Below the pieces are notes generated by a model. The model had not been told where the DNA came from and did no database searches. It saw nothing but the letters and a program-made list of their open reading frames with translations. From Capra hircus (Eukaryota > Chordata > Mammalia > Artiodactyla > Bovidae), in contig NC_030817.1 of the NCBI RefSeq assembly GCF_001704415.2, positions 31,507,550 through 31,571,549 on the forward strand: a stretch of DNA of 64,000 nt. Reading direction: 5' to 3'. Below, in pieces: positions 11,123 through 23,180 of the stretch. How positions within the stretch are numbered: position 1 is the first letter of the stretch; the number at the start of each line of letters is the position of its first letter. The position numbers were made by a program, and so were the translations under genes.

Positions 11123-12276
11123 TATCCCTCTTGCTAAGTACAGCCAAAAACTCTGGACATTATATATGCAGGATAAATATAAAAAGACTCTGTAGTGAAA
11201 GTAGCATTCTTGTAAGACATTAACCTAAATGAAAACCTATCTGTACTAGAGCGAGAGAGAGAAGCTGGGTAAGTGGGATGGTAGCTAAAACTTGGAATGA
11301 CAGAACTTGAGAATGCAGAGGACCCTCACCTAAAATAGACACTTAAGAAGTGGAAATTAGACAGGGATAATTATAAAATCTTGTGGTAGGATTCTTTAAC
11401 TATATGAATAGAATAGGAGGGTCATGGTGAAATTGCAACACATATGAATTAAAAAGTAGAGCTTTATTTAACCATACTTTAACTCTCAGTTGCGGGACAA
11501 GTCACCTTCCCCCCAGGTGAAGAACTGTTAGTCTTGTTAACTCAAGGTTTACCCAGAGCCAGGAGCTGAGAGTTGACCATATCTGGGGCTGGGCAGAGTC
11601 TTGAATGTACTGAGAGCTCCAGAGCAGAGATGGTGGCAGAAACCTGGACTCTGGTTGAAAGAACTGAGGATTTGCAGTCTGCACAAGAGAAGATAGGGTG
11701 AGTTATGATAGCTGTCTAAAAATACATAATGAGCTGTCAAGTGGTATAGGGACTGGGTGTGTCCTGTATGACTCTGGAGGATGGAGCTGTGGTCAACCAG
11801 AAGTTAGGTGTGAAAAATGAAAATAGCCTGTATTGCCTCATATGGTGGTGAGTTTCCTGTCCCTGGAGGTGTGTAAGCAAAGTTGGGCTGGTCATTTATA
11901 TAACAGAGGAGGTATAGTAGACAGTATACATTAGATTATTAATTTTGTATCTTCTCAGAATCACAGATCCCTGTTGGAGAATCTGATAAAAACTTTGGAA
12001 TCTCTGCTCAGGAAAATGCACTTACAAATACTGTTCAGGGCAAAAATTCTGGGATTTTTCTGGAGAACTTTTATGGATGGAGGAATTAAATAACTTCCTA
12101 CTCTTAAAAAATCGGTAATTTCAGATACTGTCATGTAGATCACTGTTTATACAGCAGCAATAGTTTCATAGTGTAATAAAATCTTATTTAATTATTATTT
12201 ATTCAACAAATATTTATTAAGCATTTACTATGTGTGTGTGTGTTTGGATACACATACACACACAAATACACACACA
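11123..12276. other. No gene identified; CA/TG tract at the right end
   Basis: Single-copy-looking sequence. At 12190-12230 a MIR/L2-like phrase (ATTCAACAAATATTTATTAAGCATTTACTATGTG) runs into a TG and CA microsatellite at about 12228-12276. Confidence 0.5.
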
Positions 12277-12290
12277 AAGTATGTAGTTGA

Positions 12291-12506
12291 GTGAAAGTGA
12301 AAGTATTAGTTGCTCAGTTGTGTCCCACTCTTTGAGACCTTATAGACCAGAGCCCTCCAGGCTCCTCTGTCCATGGAATACTCCAGGCAAGAATACTGGA
12401 GTGGTAGCCATTTCCTTTTCTAGGAGATCTTCTCGACCCAGGGATCAAACCCTGGTCTCCTGCTTTGCGGGAAGATTCTTTACCATCTGAGCCACCAGGA
12501 AAGCCC
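12291..12506 (-). mobile_element. Bov-tA SINE with clean target-site duplication
   Basis: Minus-strand Bov-tA (tail at left, B box GGGATCAAACCC, head GAGCCACCAGGAAAGCCC at right). Flanked by ATGTAGTTGA at 12281-12290 and 12507-12516, next to a CA-repeat. Confidence 0.95.
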
Positions 12507-12516
12507 ATGTAGTTGA

Positions 12517-13255
12517 ATGGTGATACCTATGTACGTACCCAGAATATAAAATTATTGCAATAATTACAGCACAGTCTATTATGAAGAGTCTAAAGTAAGA
12601 AGTCTGCATTCCATAAACTCTGTTTTGTTAGTCTCAGAAATGTGCTGTAACGGAATTTGTGACTCTCAACTGAGCCTGGTGAAGTTGGAGAGAGTATGGA
12701 CTTGGAGACACCAAGCTGGATACCCATCTCAGCTCTTCCAGTGGCCTATGATAGCTAGTCTCAACCTATATGGGAAGGGCTAAGCAGTGGGTCTATATGA
12801 TTCTACAGCATCCAGATAGTGATGTATCATTTGTCTGTTCACTGTTTCTATGTACATGGTACACATCTGTGTATACTTTAGTCATTACTAAAGTTTTTAG
12901 AACCAGCTGTTACTTTAGATAACTTCCTTGACTGATTATAGGAGATCCTTGTGGTTGGGGTAGAGAAAGGTGTTAATTCTCTCTCTGATAATCTCCATCA
13001 GCCATCTAAATAAACAAACAAACAAACAATATTTTCTCAATTTGATATAAAATGTACATATATATTTTAAAAAATCTACTACTTTTGTTATTTACAAATG
13101 AGCACATCATCAAAGTAAAAACAAGGTTCTCCTTGGACAAATGGAACTTCAAAATACTGTCAACTGACTTCTACTCCAGCCAGACTATAGCCCCTAAGCA
13201 TCATCATATATAGAAATTTTGGAGATACTACTATGGATCACACTATTAATTTGTT
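12517..13255. other. No gene identified
   Basis: Intergenic, AT-rich to the right (AAACAAACAAACAAACAA near 13012). Nothing recognised. Confidence 0.5.
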
Positions 13256-14506
13256 TCAGTTCAGTTCAGTTGCTCAGTCGTGTCCGACTCTTTGCAATCC
13301 CATGAATCACAGCACACCAGGCCTCCCTGTCCATCACCATCTCCTGGAGTTCACTCAAACTCATGTCCATTGAGTCAGTGATGCCATCCAGCCATCTCAT
13401 CCTCTGTCGTCCCCTTCTTCTCCTGCCCCCAATCCCTCCCAGCATCAGAGTCTTTTCCAATGAGTCAGCTCTTCGCATGAGGTGGCCAAAATACTGCAGT
13501 TTCAGCTTTAGCATCATTCCTTCCAAAGAACACCCAGGGCTAATCTCCTTCAGAATGGACTAGTTGGATCTCCTTCCAGTTCAATGGACTCTCAAGAGTC
13601 TTCTCCAACACCACAGTTCAAAAGAATCAATTCTTCGGCGCTCAGCTTTCTTCACAGTCCAACTCTCACATCCATACATGACCACTGGAAAAACCATAGC
13701 CTTGACTAGACAGACCTTTGTTGGCAAAGTAAGGTCTCTGCTTTTGAATATGCTATCTAGGTTGGTCATAACTTTTCTTCCAAGGAGTAAGTGTCTTTTA
13801 ATTTCATGGCTGCAGTCACCATCTGCAGTGATTTTGGAGCCCAGAAAATAAAGCCTGACACTGTTTCTACTGGTTCCCCATCTATTTCCCATGAAATGAT
13901 GGGATCAGATGCCATGATCTTTGTTTTCTGAATGTTGAGCTTTAAGCCAATTCTTTCACTCTCCTCTTTCACTTTTATCAAGAGGCTTTTTAGTTCCTCT
14001 TCACTTTCTGCCATAAGGGTGGTGTCATCTGCATATCTGAGGTTATTGATATTTCTCCCGCCAATCTTGATTCCAGCTTGTGCTTCTTCCAGTCCAGTGT
14101 TTCTCATGATGTACTCTGCCTATCAGTTCAATAAGCAGGGTGACAATATACAGGCTTGACGTACTCCTTTTCCTATTTGGAACCAGTCTGTTGTTCCATG
14201 TCCAGTTCTAACTGTTGCTTCCTGACCTGCATATAGGTTTCTCAAGAGGCAGGTCAGATGGTCTCGTATTCCCATCTCTTTCAGAATTTTCCACAGTTTA
14301 TTGTGATTCACACAGTCAAAGGCTTTGGCATAGTCAATAAAGCAGAAATAGATGTTTTTCTGGAACTCTCTTGCTTTTTCCATGATGTAGCAGATGTTGG
14401 CAATTTGATCTCTGGTTCCTCTGCCTTTTCTAAAACCATCTTGAACATCTGGAAGTTCACGGTTCACGTATTGCTGAAGCCTGGCTTGGAGAATTTTGAG
14501 CATTAT
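13256..14506 (-). mobile_element. BovB copy from RT palm to 3' end
   Basis: 1.25 kb of minus-strand BovB with a TTCAG tail. Three open segments in changing frames cover RT: 14123-14512 (RT motif A FIDYAKAFDCVNH, motif B RQACILSP in place of the usual RQGCILSP), 13766-14107 (catalytic YADDTTLMAESEEE), 13266-13526 and 13581-13892 (C-terminal block). The Gly-to-Ala change in motif B and the frameshifts make it inactive. Confidence 0.94.
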
Positions 14507-15195
14507 TAGCAAACCTTTTATTGTAGATAATACAAGGTAAATTGCAAACCAGCAGGTTTACATTATCAACTTTGAATGGTTTTTTTTTAAATTGAATCCA
14601 TGGCCTTAAGAGATGTGTTCCTGTTTTCTTTTTTACCATAAATATGAGAAAGGATAAACACCAAGTATTGTTTCCTGGAAGTTGTATAACATTTTAAAAA
14701 TCAAGCAGTTCCTGTTTATAATTTGTATGTTTGCATATCAGAAGTCTCAGAAGTAAGAATTGGTTTCATTTCTATGAATAGTGTAGGAGCAGTTTTAAGA
14801 TGTTTTCTTTAAAGAGAGGTAATGTACCTATCTTTAAGGTAAACATATATTGAGTAGGGATGATTACCAGTGGCCTGTCAAGGCCATCTGTGTTACTTTT
14901 ACTCTTTTTTTTTTTAAGTGTAATAATCTTCTCTGTGCTCAGCAGTTATCTAACCCTTGTAATAACTTTCTAGAACACTGGTCCCTGAAAGGAATCTTTG
15001 TCAATCTGTTAAAAACAAAAAAGCTCCTCCATCCATCCAGATGGAGGGCATCAAGGTCAACCTTTAACTGTATCACTTAACACATAATTAAGTTAATTAA
15101 CTGTGCTTGTACTGTGATGGTTCACGTGAAGATGTCTTTTGGATATTGGATTTAAGTTGACATGCTGCATTGAATAATCACATTATTATGAATCT
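14507..15195. other. No gene identified
   Basis: AT-rich intergenic sequence between a BovB and an L1. Confidence 0.5.
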
Positions 15196-18100
15196 TTCAT
15201 CAGTACCATCTTTCTAGATTCCATATATATGTGTTAGTATACAGTATTTGTTTTTCTCTTTCTGACTTACTTCACTCTGTATATTAGGCTCTAGGTTCAT
15301 CCACGTCAGTAGAACTGACTCAAAATGGGTTCCTTTTTATGGCTGAGTAATATTCCATTGTATATATGCACCATACCTTCATTATCCATTCATCTGTCGG
15401 TGGACATCTAGATTGCTTCCATGTAGCTCTTATAAATAGTACTGCAATGAATATTGGGGTACATGTATCTTTTTCAGTTTTGGTTTCTTAAAGGTATATG
15501 CCCAGTAGTGGGATTTCTGGGCCATATAGTGGTTTTATTCCCAGTTTTTTTAAGGAATCTCTATACTGTCTTCCATAGTGACTGTATCAATTTACATTCC
15601 CACCAACAGTGCAAGAGGGTTCCCTTTCCTCCATACCCTCTCCAACATTTATTGTTTCTACATTTTTTTTGATGATGGTCATTCTGACCAGTGTGAGGTG
15701 ACTACTATCTCATGGTTTTGTTTTGCATTTCTCTAATAACGAGTGATGTTGAGCATCTTTTCATGTGTTTCTTGGCCATCTGTATGTCTTCTTTGGAGAA
15801 ATGTCTGTTTAGGTCTTTTCCCCACTCTTTGATTGGGTTGTTTGGTTTATCTACTATTGACTTGTATGAGCTGCTTGTATATTTTGGAAATTAATCCTTT
15901 GTCAGTTGTTTCATTTGCTATTATTTTCTCCCATTCTGAGTGTTGTCTTTTCACCTTTTTATAGTTTCCTTTGCTGTGAAAAAGCTTTTAAGTTTAATTA
16001 GGTCCCACTTGTTTATTTTCGTTTTTATTTCCATTACTCTAGAAAGTGGATCATGGAGGATCTTGCTGTGATTTATGTCAAGTGTTCTGCCTATATTTTC
16101 CTCAAAGAGTTTAGGAATTGTTCTAATTTCATTCTTTTACACGTAGCTGTCCAGTTTTCCCAGCACCATTTGTTGAAGAGGCAATCTTTGCCCCATTGTA
16201 TATTCTTGCCTCCTTCATAAAAAATAAGGTTCAAAGGTGCATGGGTTTATATCTGGGCTTTCTATCTTGTTTTACTGGTCTATATTTCTGTTTTTGTGAC
16301 AGTACCATACTGTCTTGATAAAGTTTTATTTTATTAAACATTACTATTATTTCTTTCATTTCTTTTTCATTTATTTCTGCTCTGATGTTTATGATTTCTT
16401 TCCTTCTGCTAACTTTGGGGGTTTTATGTTATCCTTTTTCCAGTTGTTTTAGGTGTCTAGTCAATGTTTTTCTTTCCTCCCTTTTGATGAGGTAGAGTTG
16501 TATTGCTGTAAACTTCCCTTGTAGAACTGCTTTTGCTGCATCCCATAGGTTTTGAGTTGTGTATTCATTGTCATTTGTTTCTAGGAATTTTTTAATTTCC
16601 CTTTCGATTTCTTCAGTAACCCATTCATTATTTGGAAACATCATTTAATCTCCATGTGTTTGTGTTTTTTATAGTTTTTTCTTCTTCTAATTGAAATCTA
16701 GTCTCATAGTCTTGTGGTCAGAAAAGATGCTTCATACAACTTCAATTTTCTTAAATTTACTGAGGTTTGATTTGTGACCCAAAATGTGCTCTATCCTGAA
16801 GAATGTTCCATGTGCACTTGAGAAAAAAGTGTATTCTTCTGCAGTTGGATGGAATGTCCTGAAGATATCAAGGGGATCCATCTGGTCTAATGTGTCATTT
16901 AAGGCTTCTGTTTCCTTGTTAATTTTCTGTTTTGATGATCTGTCCATTGGTGTAAGTGGGGTGTCAAAGCCCCCTACTATTATTGTGTTACTGTCAGTTT
17001 CTCTTTTTATGTCTGTTAGTGTTTGTCTTGTGTATTGAGGAGCTCCTGTGTTGGGTGTATAAATGTTTACAATTGTTATGTCTTCTTGAATTTATCCCTT
17101 GATCATTATGTAGTGTCCTTCCTTATCTCTTGTAATATTCTTTAAGGTCATTTTGTCTGATATGAGGATTGCTACTCTGGCCTTCTTTTGATTCCTATTT
17201 GCATAGAATTTATTTTTCTATCCTCTCACTTTCAGTTTATATGTGTCTTTAGTGGATCTCTGGTAGACAGTGTATGTATGGGTCTTGTTTTTGTATCCAT
17301 TCAGACAGTTTGTGTCTTTTGGTTGGAGCATTTAATCCATTTGCATTTAAAGTAATTATTGATATATATGTTCCTAGTGCCATTTTCTTAATTGCATGGG
17401 GTTTGCTTATATATGTCTTTTTTTTTTTTTATATATGTCTTTTTCTTCTCTTGTATTTACTGTCTCTATAGGTCCTTTTAACATTTGTTGTAAAGCTGGT
17501 TTGGTGGTACTGAAGTCTCTTAACTTTTGCTTGTCTGTAGAGCTTTTGATTTCTCCATCAATTTTGAATGAGATTTTTGCTTGGTAGAGTAATCTTGGTT
17601 GTAGATTTTCCCCTTTCTGTACTTTAAATATATCCTGCCATTGCCTTCTGGCCTGCAGAGTTTCTGCTGAAAGATCAGCTGTTAAATGTATGGGGTTTCC
17701 TGTGTATGTTACTTGTTGCTTTTCCCTTGCTGCTTTTAGTATTCTTTCTTTGTGTTTAATTTTTGTTAGTTTGATTAGTGTGTGTGTTGGCATGTTTCTC
17801 CTTGGGTTTATCCTGTATAGTACTCTCTGAACTTCTTGGACTTTATTGACTATATCCTTTCCTACATTGGGAAAATTTTCTATGAGCGCTTCAAAAATTT
17901 TCTCATACCCTTTCTTTTTCTCTTCTTCTAGGACCCCTATAATTTGAATGTTTGTGTTTAATATTATCCCAGAGGTCTCTGAGATTATCCTCAGTTCTTT
18001 TCATTCTTTTTACTTTATACTGCTCTTCAGCGGTTATTTCCACCAGTCTATCTTCCAGCTCACTTGTCCATTCTTCTGCCTTGGATATTCTGCTATTGAT

Positions 18101-18273
18101 TCCCTCTAGAGTATTTAAAATTTCAGTAATTGTGTTGTTTGTCTCTATTTATTTATTCCAGGTCTTTGTTAAATGTGTTTATTGATTCATGCATTTTCTC
18201 CATTCTGTTTTTGAGATCTTTGGATCATTTGTACTATCATTACTTTGAATTCTTTTACAGGTAGTTTGCCTAT
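15196..18273 (-). mobile_element. Broken L1: ORF2 remnants and ORF1 (left part)
   Basis: Antisense L1. 15196-16325 is the ORF2 3' third (TATTCCATTGTATATATGCA, GTATATGCCCAGTAGTGGGA, GTCTTCTTTGGAGAAATG, TTTTCCCAGCACCATTTG). At about 16325-16345 the order jumps to the endonuclease-proximal part of ORF2, so by recollection of the L1 layout more than 1 kb (much of RT) is deleted. 17407-17793 on the minus strand is ORF1p C-terminal domain (ERILKAAREKQQVTYTGNPI, AETLQARRQW, LQPRLLYQAK, TTKPALQQMLKG), an open stretch of about 115 codons. The element is split at 18273 by a BovB. Confidence 0.88.
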
Positions 18274-19063
18274 CAGTTCAGTTCAGTTCAGTCGCTCAGT
18301 CATGTCCGACTCTTTGTGACCTCATGAATCACAGCACGCCAAGCCTCCCTGTCCATCACCAACTCCCGGAGTTCACTCAGACTCACGTTCATCGAGTCAG
18401 TGATGCCATCCAGCCATCTCATCCTCTGTCGTCCCCTTCTTCTCCTGCCCCCAGTCCCTCCCAGCATCAAAGTCTTTTCCAATGAGTCAACTCTTCGCAT
18501 GAGGTGGCTAAAGTACTGGAGTTTCAGCTTTAGCATCATTCCTTCCAAAGAAATCCCAGGGTTGATCTCCTTCAGAATGGACTAGTTGGATCTCCTTGCA
18601 GTCCAAGGGACTCTCAAGAGTCTTCTCCAACACCACAGTTCAAAAGCATCAATTCTTTGGCGCTCAGCCTTCTTCACAGTCCAACTCTCACATCCATACA
18701 TGACTACTGGAAAAACCATAGCCTTGACTAGACGGACCTTAGTCAGCAGAGTAATGTCTCTGCTTTTGAATATGCTATCTAGGTTGGTCATAACTTTTCT
18801 TCCAAGGAGTAAGCGTCTTTTAATTTCATGGCTGCAATCACCATCTGCAGTGATTTTGGAGCCCAAAAAATTAAAGTCTGACACTGTTTCTACTGCTTCC
18901 CCATCTATTTCCCATGAAGTGATGGGACCGGATGCCATGATCTTTGTTTTCTGAATGTTGAGCTTTAAGCCAACTTTTTCACTCTCCTCTTTCACTTTCA
19001 TCAAGAGGCTTTTTAGTTTCTCTTCACTTTCTACCATAAGGGTGGTGTCATCTGCATATCTGA
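18274..19063 (-). mobile_element. 5'-inverted BovB insertion: 3' segment
   Basis: Minus-strand 3' half of one BovB insertion, from the TTCAG tail to the codons for YADD (TATGCAGATGAC on the minus strand, about 19043-19060). 18582-19037 is open for 151 codons (SLLMKVKEESEKVGLKLNIQ onward) and 18300-18548 continues the C-terminal block (KLQYFSHLMRRVDSLEKTL). The insertion interrupts L1 and is flanked by AGTTTGCCTAT at 18263-18273 and 20060-20070. Confidence 0.93.
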
Positions 19064-20059
19064 AGAAAGCCTTCTTCAGCGATCAATGCAAAGAAATAGA
19101 GGAAAACAACAGAATGGGAAAGACTAGAGAATCTCTTCAAGAAAATTAGAGATACCAACGGAACATTTCATGCAAAGATGGGCTCGATAAAGGACAGAAA
19201 TGGTATGGACCTAACAGAAGCAGAAGATATTAAGAAGAGATGGCAAGAATACACAGAAGAGCTGTACAAAAAGTATCTTCATGACCCAGATAATCACGAT
19301 GGTGTGATCACTCACCTAGAGCCAGACATCTTGGAATGTGAAGTCAAGTGGGCCTTAGAAAGCATCACTACGAACAAAGCTAGTGGAGGTGATGGAATTC
19401 CAGTTGAGCTATTTCAAATCCTCAAAGAGGATGCTGTGAAAGTGCTGTCCACAATATGCCAGCAAATTTGGAAAACTCAGCAGTGGCCACAGGACTGGAA
19501 AAGGTCAGTTTTCATTCCAATCCCAAAGAAAGGCAATGCCAAAGAATGCTCAAACTACCACACAATTGCACTCATCTCACACGCTAGTAAAGTAATGCTC
19601 AAAATTCTCCAAGCCAGGCTTCAGCAATACGTGAACTGTGAACTTCCTGATGTTCAAGCTGGTTTTAGAAAAGGCAGAGGAACCAGAGATCAAATTGCCA
19701 ACATCCGCTGGATCATGGAAAAAGCAAGAGAGTTCCAGAAAAACATCTGTTTCTGCTTTATTGATTATGCCAAAGCCTTTGACAGTGTGGATCACAATAA
19801 ACTGTGGAAAATTCTGAAAGAGATGGGAATACCAGGCCACCTAACCTGCCTCTTGAGAAATCTGTATGCAGGTCAGGAAGCAACAGTTAGAACTGGACAT
19901 GGAACAACAGACTGGTTCCATATGGGAAAAGGAGTACGTCAAGGCTGTATATTGTCACCCTGCTTATTTAACTTATATGCAGAGTACATCATGAGAAATG
20001 CTGGGGTGGAAGAAACACAAGCTGGAGTCAAGATTGCCAGGAGAAATATCAATAACCTC
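19064..20059 (+). mobile_element. 5'-inverted BovB insertion: inverted 5' segment
   Basis: The upstream half of the same BovB in opposite orientation. A 343-codon open frame (19178-20209) covers the linker (MDLTEAEDIKKRW), RT fingers (KRSVFIPIPKKGN), motif A (FIDYAKAFDSVDH), motif B (GVRQGCILSPCLFNLYAEYI) and stops matching BovB at NINNLS, one residue before RYADD, after which it reads into L1. The YADD codons are in the other half at 19043-19060. The two halves therefore meet at the same consensus point, as expected from twin priming. Confidence 0.93.
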
Positions 20060-20070
20060 AGTTTGCCTAT

Positions 20071-20770
20071 ATCCTTCATTTATTTGGACTTGTGTGTTTC
20101 TAGGTTGTTCCTTCATTTACACAATATTTCTCTGCCTTTTCTTTCTTTCTTTTTTTTTTTTTTTAATGTACTGTGTTTGAGGTCTCCTTTTCTTAGGCTT
20201 CAAGGTTGAATTCTTTCTTCCTTTTGGTTTCTGCCCTCAGTGGGTATGGCTGGTCCAGTTTTGTGGTTGGACCAGTTTTGTGGTCCAGCTTTTTTTGTGG
20301 TCCAGTTTTGTGCAGGATGTGACTTGTGTTTGTGTGCATGTCTGTGTGAGGTTGTAGTCCTGTCTGCTGATGATTTGGATTGTATTCTTGTCTTGTTTGT
20401 TGTTTGGATGAGGCATCCTGCACAGGATGCTGCTGGCAATTGGGTGATGCCAAGTCTTGTATATAGATGGTTGCCTGTGTGGGAGTTCTCACTAATTAAT
20501 ACTTCCTAGGGTTAGGAATTCTCTGGTTGTCTAGGGTCTTGGCATCGGCGCTCCCACTCCACAGGCTCAGAGTTTGATCTCGAGTTTCGCATGGTTCTGT
20601 GTATTCTTTTCCAGTGCTCAGGTATTCCTGCCTGCTCTCAGCTGGTGTTCTGCAAGATCTTCTGTGTCTGACAGTGTATTCCTGATGTACCCATGGAGAG
20701 AGATGTACTCCATGTTCACCTACTCCCCCGCCATCCTGTTCTCCATTATTTCTCTTTTCTTCCTTTGACA
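20071..20770 (-). mobile_element. Broken L1: 5' part
   Basis: Continuation of the L1 of 15196-18273 past the BovB, by continuity across the target-site duplication. Contains a T run (20142-20164), a short tandem block based on GGTCCAGTTTTGTGGT (about 20248-20312) and the phrase TGTACCCATGGAGAGAGATG / CCCCCGCCATCCTGTTCTCC, which I take to be antisense ruminant L1 5' UTR. The family name is uncertain. Confidence 0.65.
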
Positions 20771-20809
20771 GCTGTATGGTATTTGAAGTTACGATATAGC
20801 AAGTCAAGG

Positions 20810-21262
20810 TGCTGATTTGCTGTTGCTGCTGTAACAAATCACCACGAATGTTGCGCCTTAAGATAGCATCCATTTATTCTTGAAATTTAGAGATCGAAAG
20901 TCTGAAATGAGTCTTGGCGCACTGAAATAAAGGTGTTGACGGGGCTGATTCCTTCTAGAGGTTTCACAGAAGAATCCATTTCTTACCTCTTCCAGCTCTA
21001 GAGGCTTCCAGTATTTCTTGGTTTACAGCCACCCCATTCCAATCTTTGCTTCCATCATCACATTGTCTTTTCTCTCTGACCTCTTTCCTCTCTTGTGTAA
21101 AAACTCTTGTGATGACATTGGGTCCACCTGGACAATCTAGAATCACCTCATCTTAAAATCATTGTTAATCATATCTGCAAATTCCCTTTTTCCACGTAAG
21201 GTTAACATTCAAGGGATTAGGACATGAACCTCTTTGGGGAATCATAATTCAGCCTACCATGG
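20810..21262 (-). mobile_element. MLT1-type (ERVL-MaLR) solo LTR
   Basis: Antisense of the MaLR LTR pattern: TGCTGCTGTAACAAATCACC at left (LTR end), TTCCAGCTCTAGAGGCTTCC, GTGATGACATTGGGTCCACC, ATCTGCAAATTCCC and GGAATCATAATTCAGCC at right. Old, no internal proviral sequence seen. Confidence 0.7.
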
Positions 21263-21639
21263 TATATAGTATGTATTTGTAAAATAATATAGCTTAATTC
21301 ATATTTGTAATTAGGTAAGTACATGCCACACCAACCAACCAGAAAATTAATCATCTCTTGTTGATATTATTCATCTACTGCTTACTTTCACTGTCTTATC
21401 ACCTGAATACTTAGCAGTTAAGAGAAGATGTGAACTTAAAAGCAAGAGGTCAATTTCCAGTACAGAATCCTGTGTTGATTCATGATATCTGCTCAAGTAA
21501 GTGCTTTTGACTCCATTGGAAAGGAGGAAAGTTGAGTGTAACCTGGTATCTGGCATTTTTCTGAGAGGCATCATGACCATTTCTTGAGTAATAATGTGGA
21601 TCAGCTCTGAACAGGGTAAAACCACTGGCAAGGGACATC
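21263..21639. other. No gene identified
   Basis: Intergenic sequence between an LTR and an old L1, no recognised feature. Confidence 0.5.
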
Positions 21640-22425
21640 CAAGTCATAGCTGTGGGGTTATGTCTAAAAACTGTAGGCTCTCATGCAGTTCTATGAAATA
21701 AAAGAACCTGTGTGCCTTTTACCCAATTTCTTCCAATAGTAACATTTTACAGAACAATATTACAACCAGCATATTGATACTGATACAGTTAAGATAGGAG
21801 ACATTTCCATCACCCTCAGAATCCTTCCTGTTGCCCTTTTGATGCCACATGCTTAATCCCTGGCAAATGGTTATATGTTCTCCATTTCTGGAAGCCTGTC
21901 ATTGTAAGAGTGCTACACAAATGGAATCATACAGAATGTAACCTTTTGGGACTGGCTTTCTTCTCACAGCATAATTCTCTGGAGATTGATCTAGGTTGTT
22001 CTATATATTTAAAATATGTTCCTTTTTGAGTGCTGAGGAGTATTCTCTAGTATGATTCCAAATTTGGCTTGGTTAACCATTCATCTGTTAATATCTTGGT
22101 TGTTTCCATTTGAGAACTATTACAAATGGAGCTCATGTGAACTGAACACTTGTGTACAACCTTGTGTGTAAATTTAAGTTGTCACTTAAATTCAGGAGTG
22201 CAATTATTGAATTGTTTAGTAGTTGCACATTTAGTTTTTGCCAAGTTAGTTTCCAGAGTAGTTGCACCATTTTTTGTTCCCATGAGGAGGGTATGAGTGA
22301 TCTTGTTTCTTGCTCTACTTGCCAGTATTTGGGGTTCTGATAGGTGTTCAGTGATACCTCATGGTTTTCACCTGAATTTCCTTAATGGTTAGTGATGGTT
22401 AGCATCTTTGAATATGCTTATTTTA
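21640..22425 (-). mobile_element. Ancient L1 (L1M-type) fragment
   Basis: Antisense old L1: ACATTTCCATCACCCTCAGA, AATGGAATCATACAGAATGT, GGCTTGGTTAACCATTCATC, TTTCCAGAGTAGTTGCACCA, GATACCTCATGGTTTTCACC. Highly diverged. Confidence 0.75.
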
Positions 22426-22623
22426 GCAGCTGTCTTCAGAGCATACTTGGTGTCACTATGGGGTGGACATGACAGATAAGAGAGCTAGGCGCAGGCCCCC
22501 CTCCTCTGCTTCTGCCAAAGCTGCTCCATTTTTTAAAAAACTCATTTTATTTATAGGGCTTTTAAGCAAGATTTTATTTAAATAAGGTTTCCTTTGTTAA
22601 AGAAAAAAAGTGTGAAATCAACT

Positions 22624-23180
22624 TCAGTTCAGTTCAGTCACTCAGTCGTGTCCGACTCTTTGCGACCGCACGAATCGCAGCACACCAGGCCTCCCTGTCC
22701 ATCACCAACTCCTGGAATTCACTCAGACTCACGAACATTGAGTCCGTGACGCCATCCAGCCATCTCATCCTCTGTCGTCCCCTTCTCCTCCTGCCCCCAA
22801 TCCCTCCCAGCATCAAAGTCTTTTCCAATGAGTCAACTCTTCGCATGAGGTGGCCAAAGTACTGGAGTTTCAGCTTTAGCATCATTCCTTCCAAAGAAAT
22901 CCCAGGGTTGATCTCCTTCAGAATGGATTGGTTGCATCTCCTTGCAGTCCAAGGGACTCTCAAGAGTCTTCTCCAACACCACAGTTCAAAAGCATCAATT
23001 CTTTGTCACTCAGCCTTCTTCACAGTCCAACTCTCACATCCATACATGACTCTGGAAAAACCATAGCCTTGACTAGATGGACCTTAGTTGGCAGAGTAAT
23101 GTCTCTGCTTTTGAATATGCTATCTAGGTTGGTCATAACTTTTCTTCCAAGGAGTAAGCATCTTTTAATTTCATGGCTGC
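22624..23180 (-). mobile_element. BovB 3' fragment
   Basis: Minus-strand BovB with TTCAG tail. Codons for LKLQYFGHLMRRVDSLEKTL and RRQRMRWLDGV are open at 22634-22963; the upstream part shifts frame at 23020-23241. Truncated just after CATGGCTGC. Confidence 0.93.

Noticed and set aside
17407..17793. Conserved-looking basic protein fragment
   Set aside because: It is L1 ORF1p C-terminal domain within a broken L1, so not a host gene.
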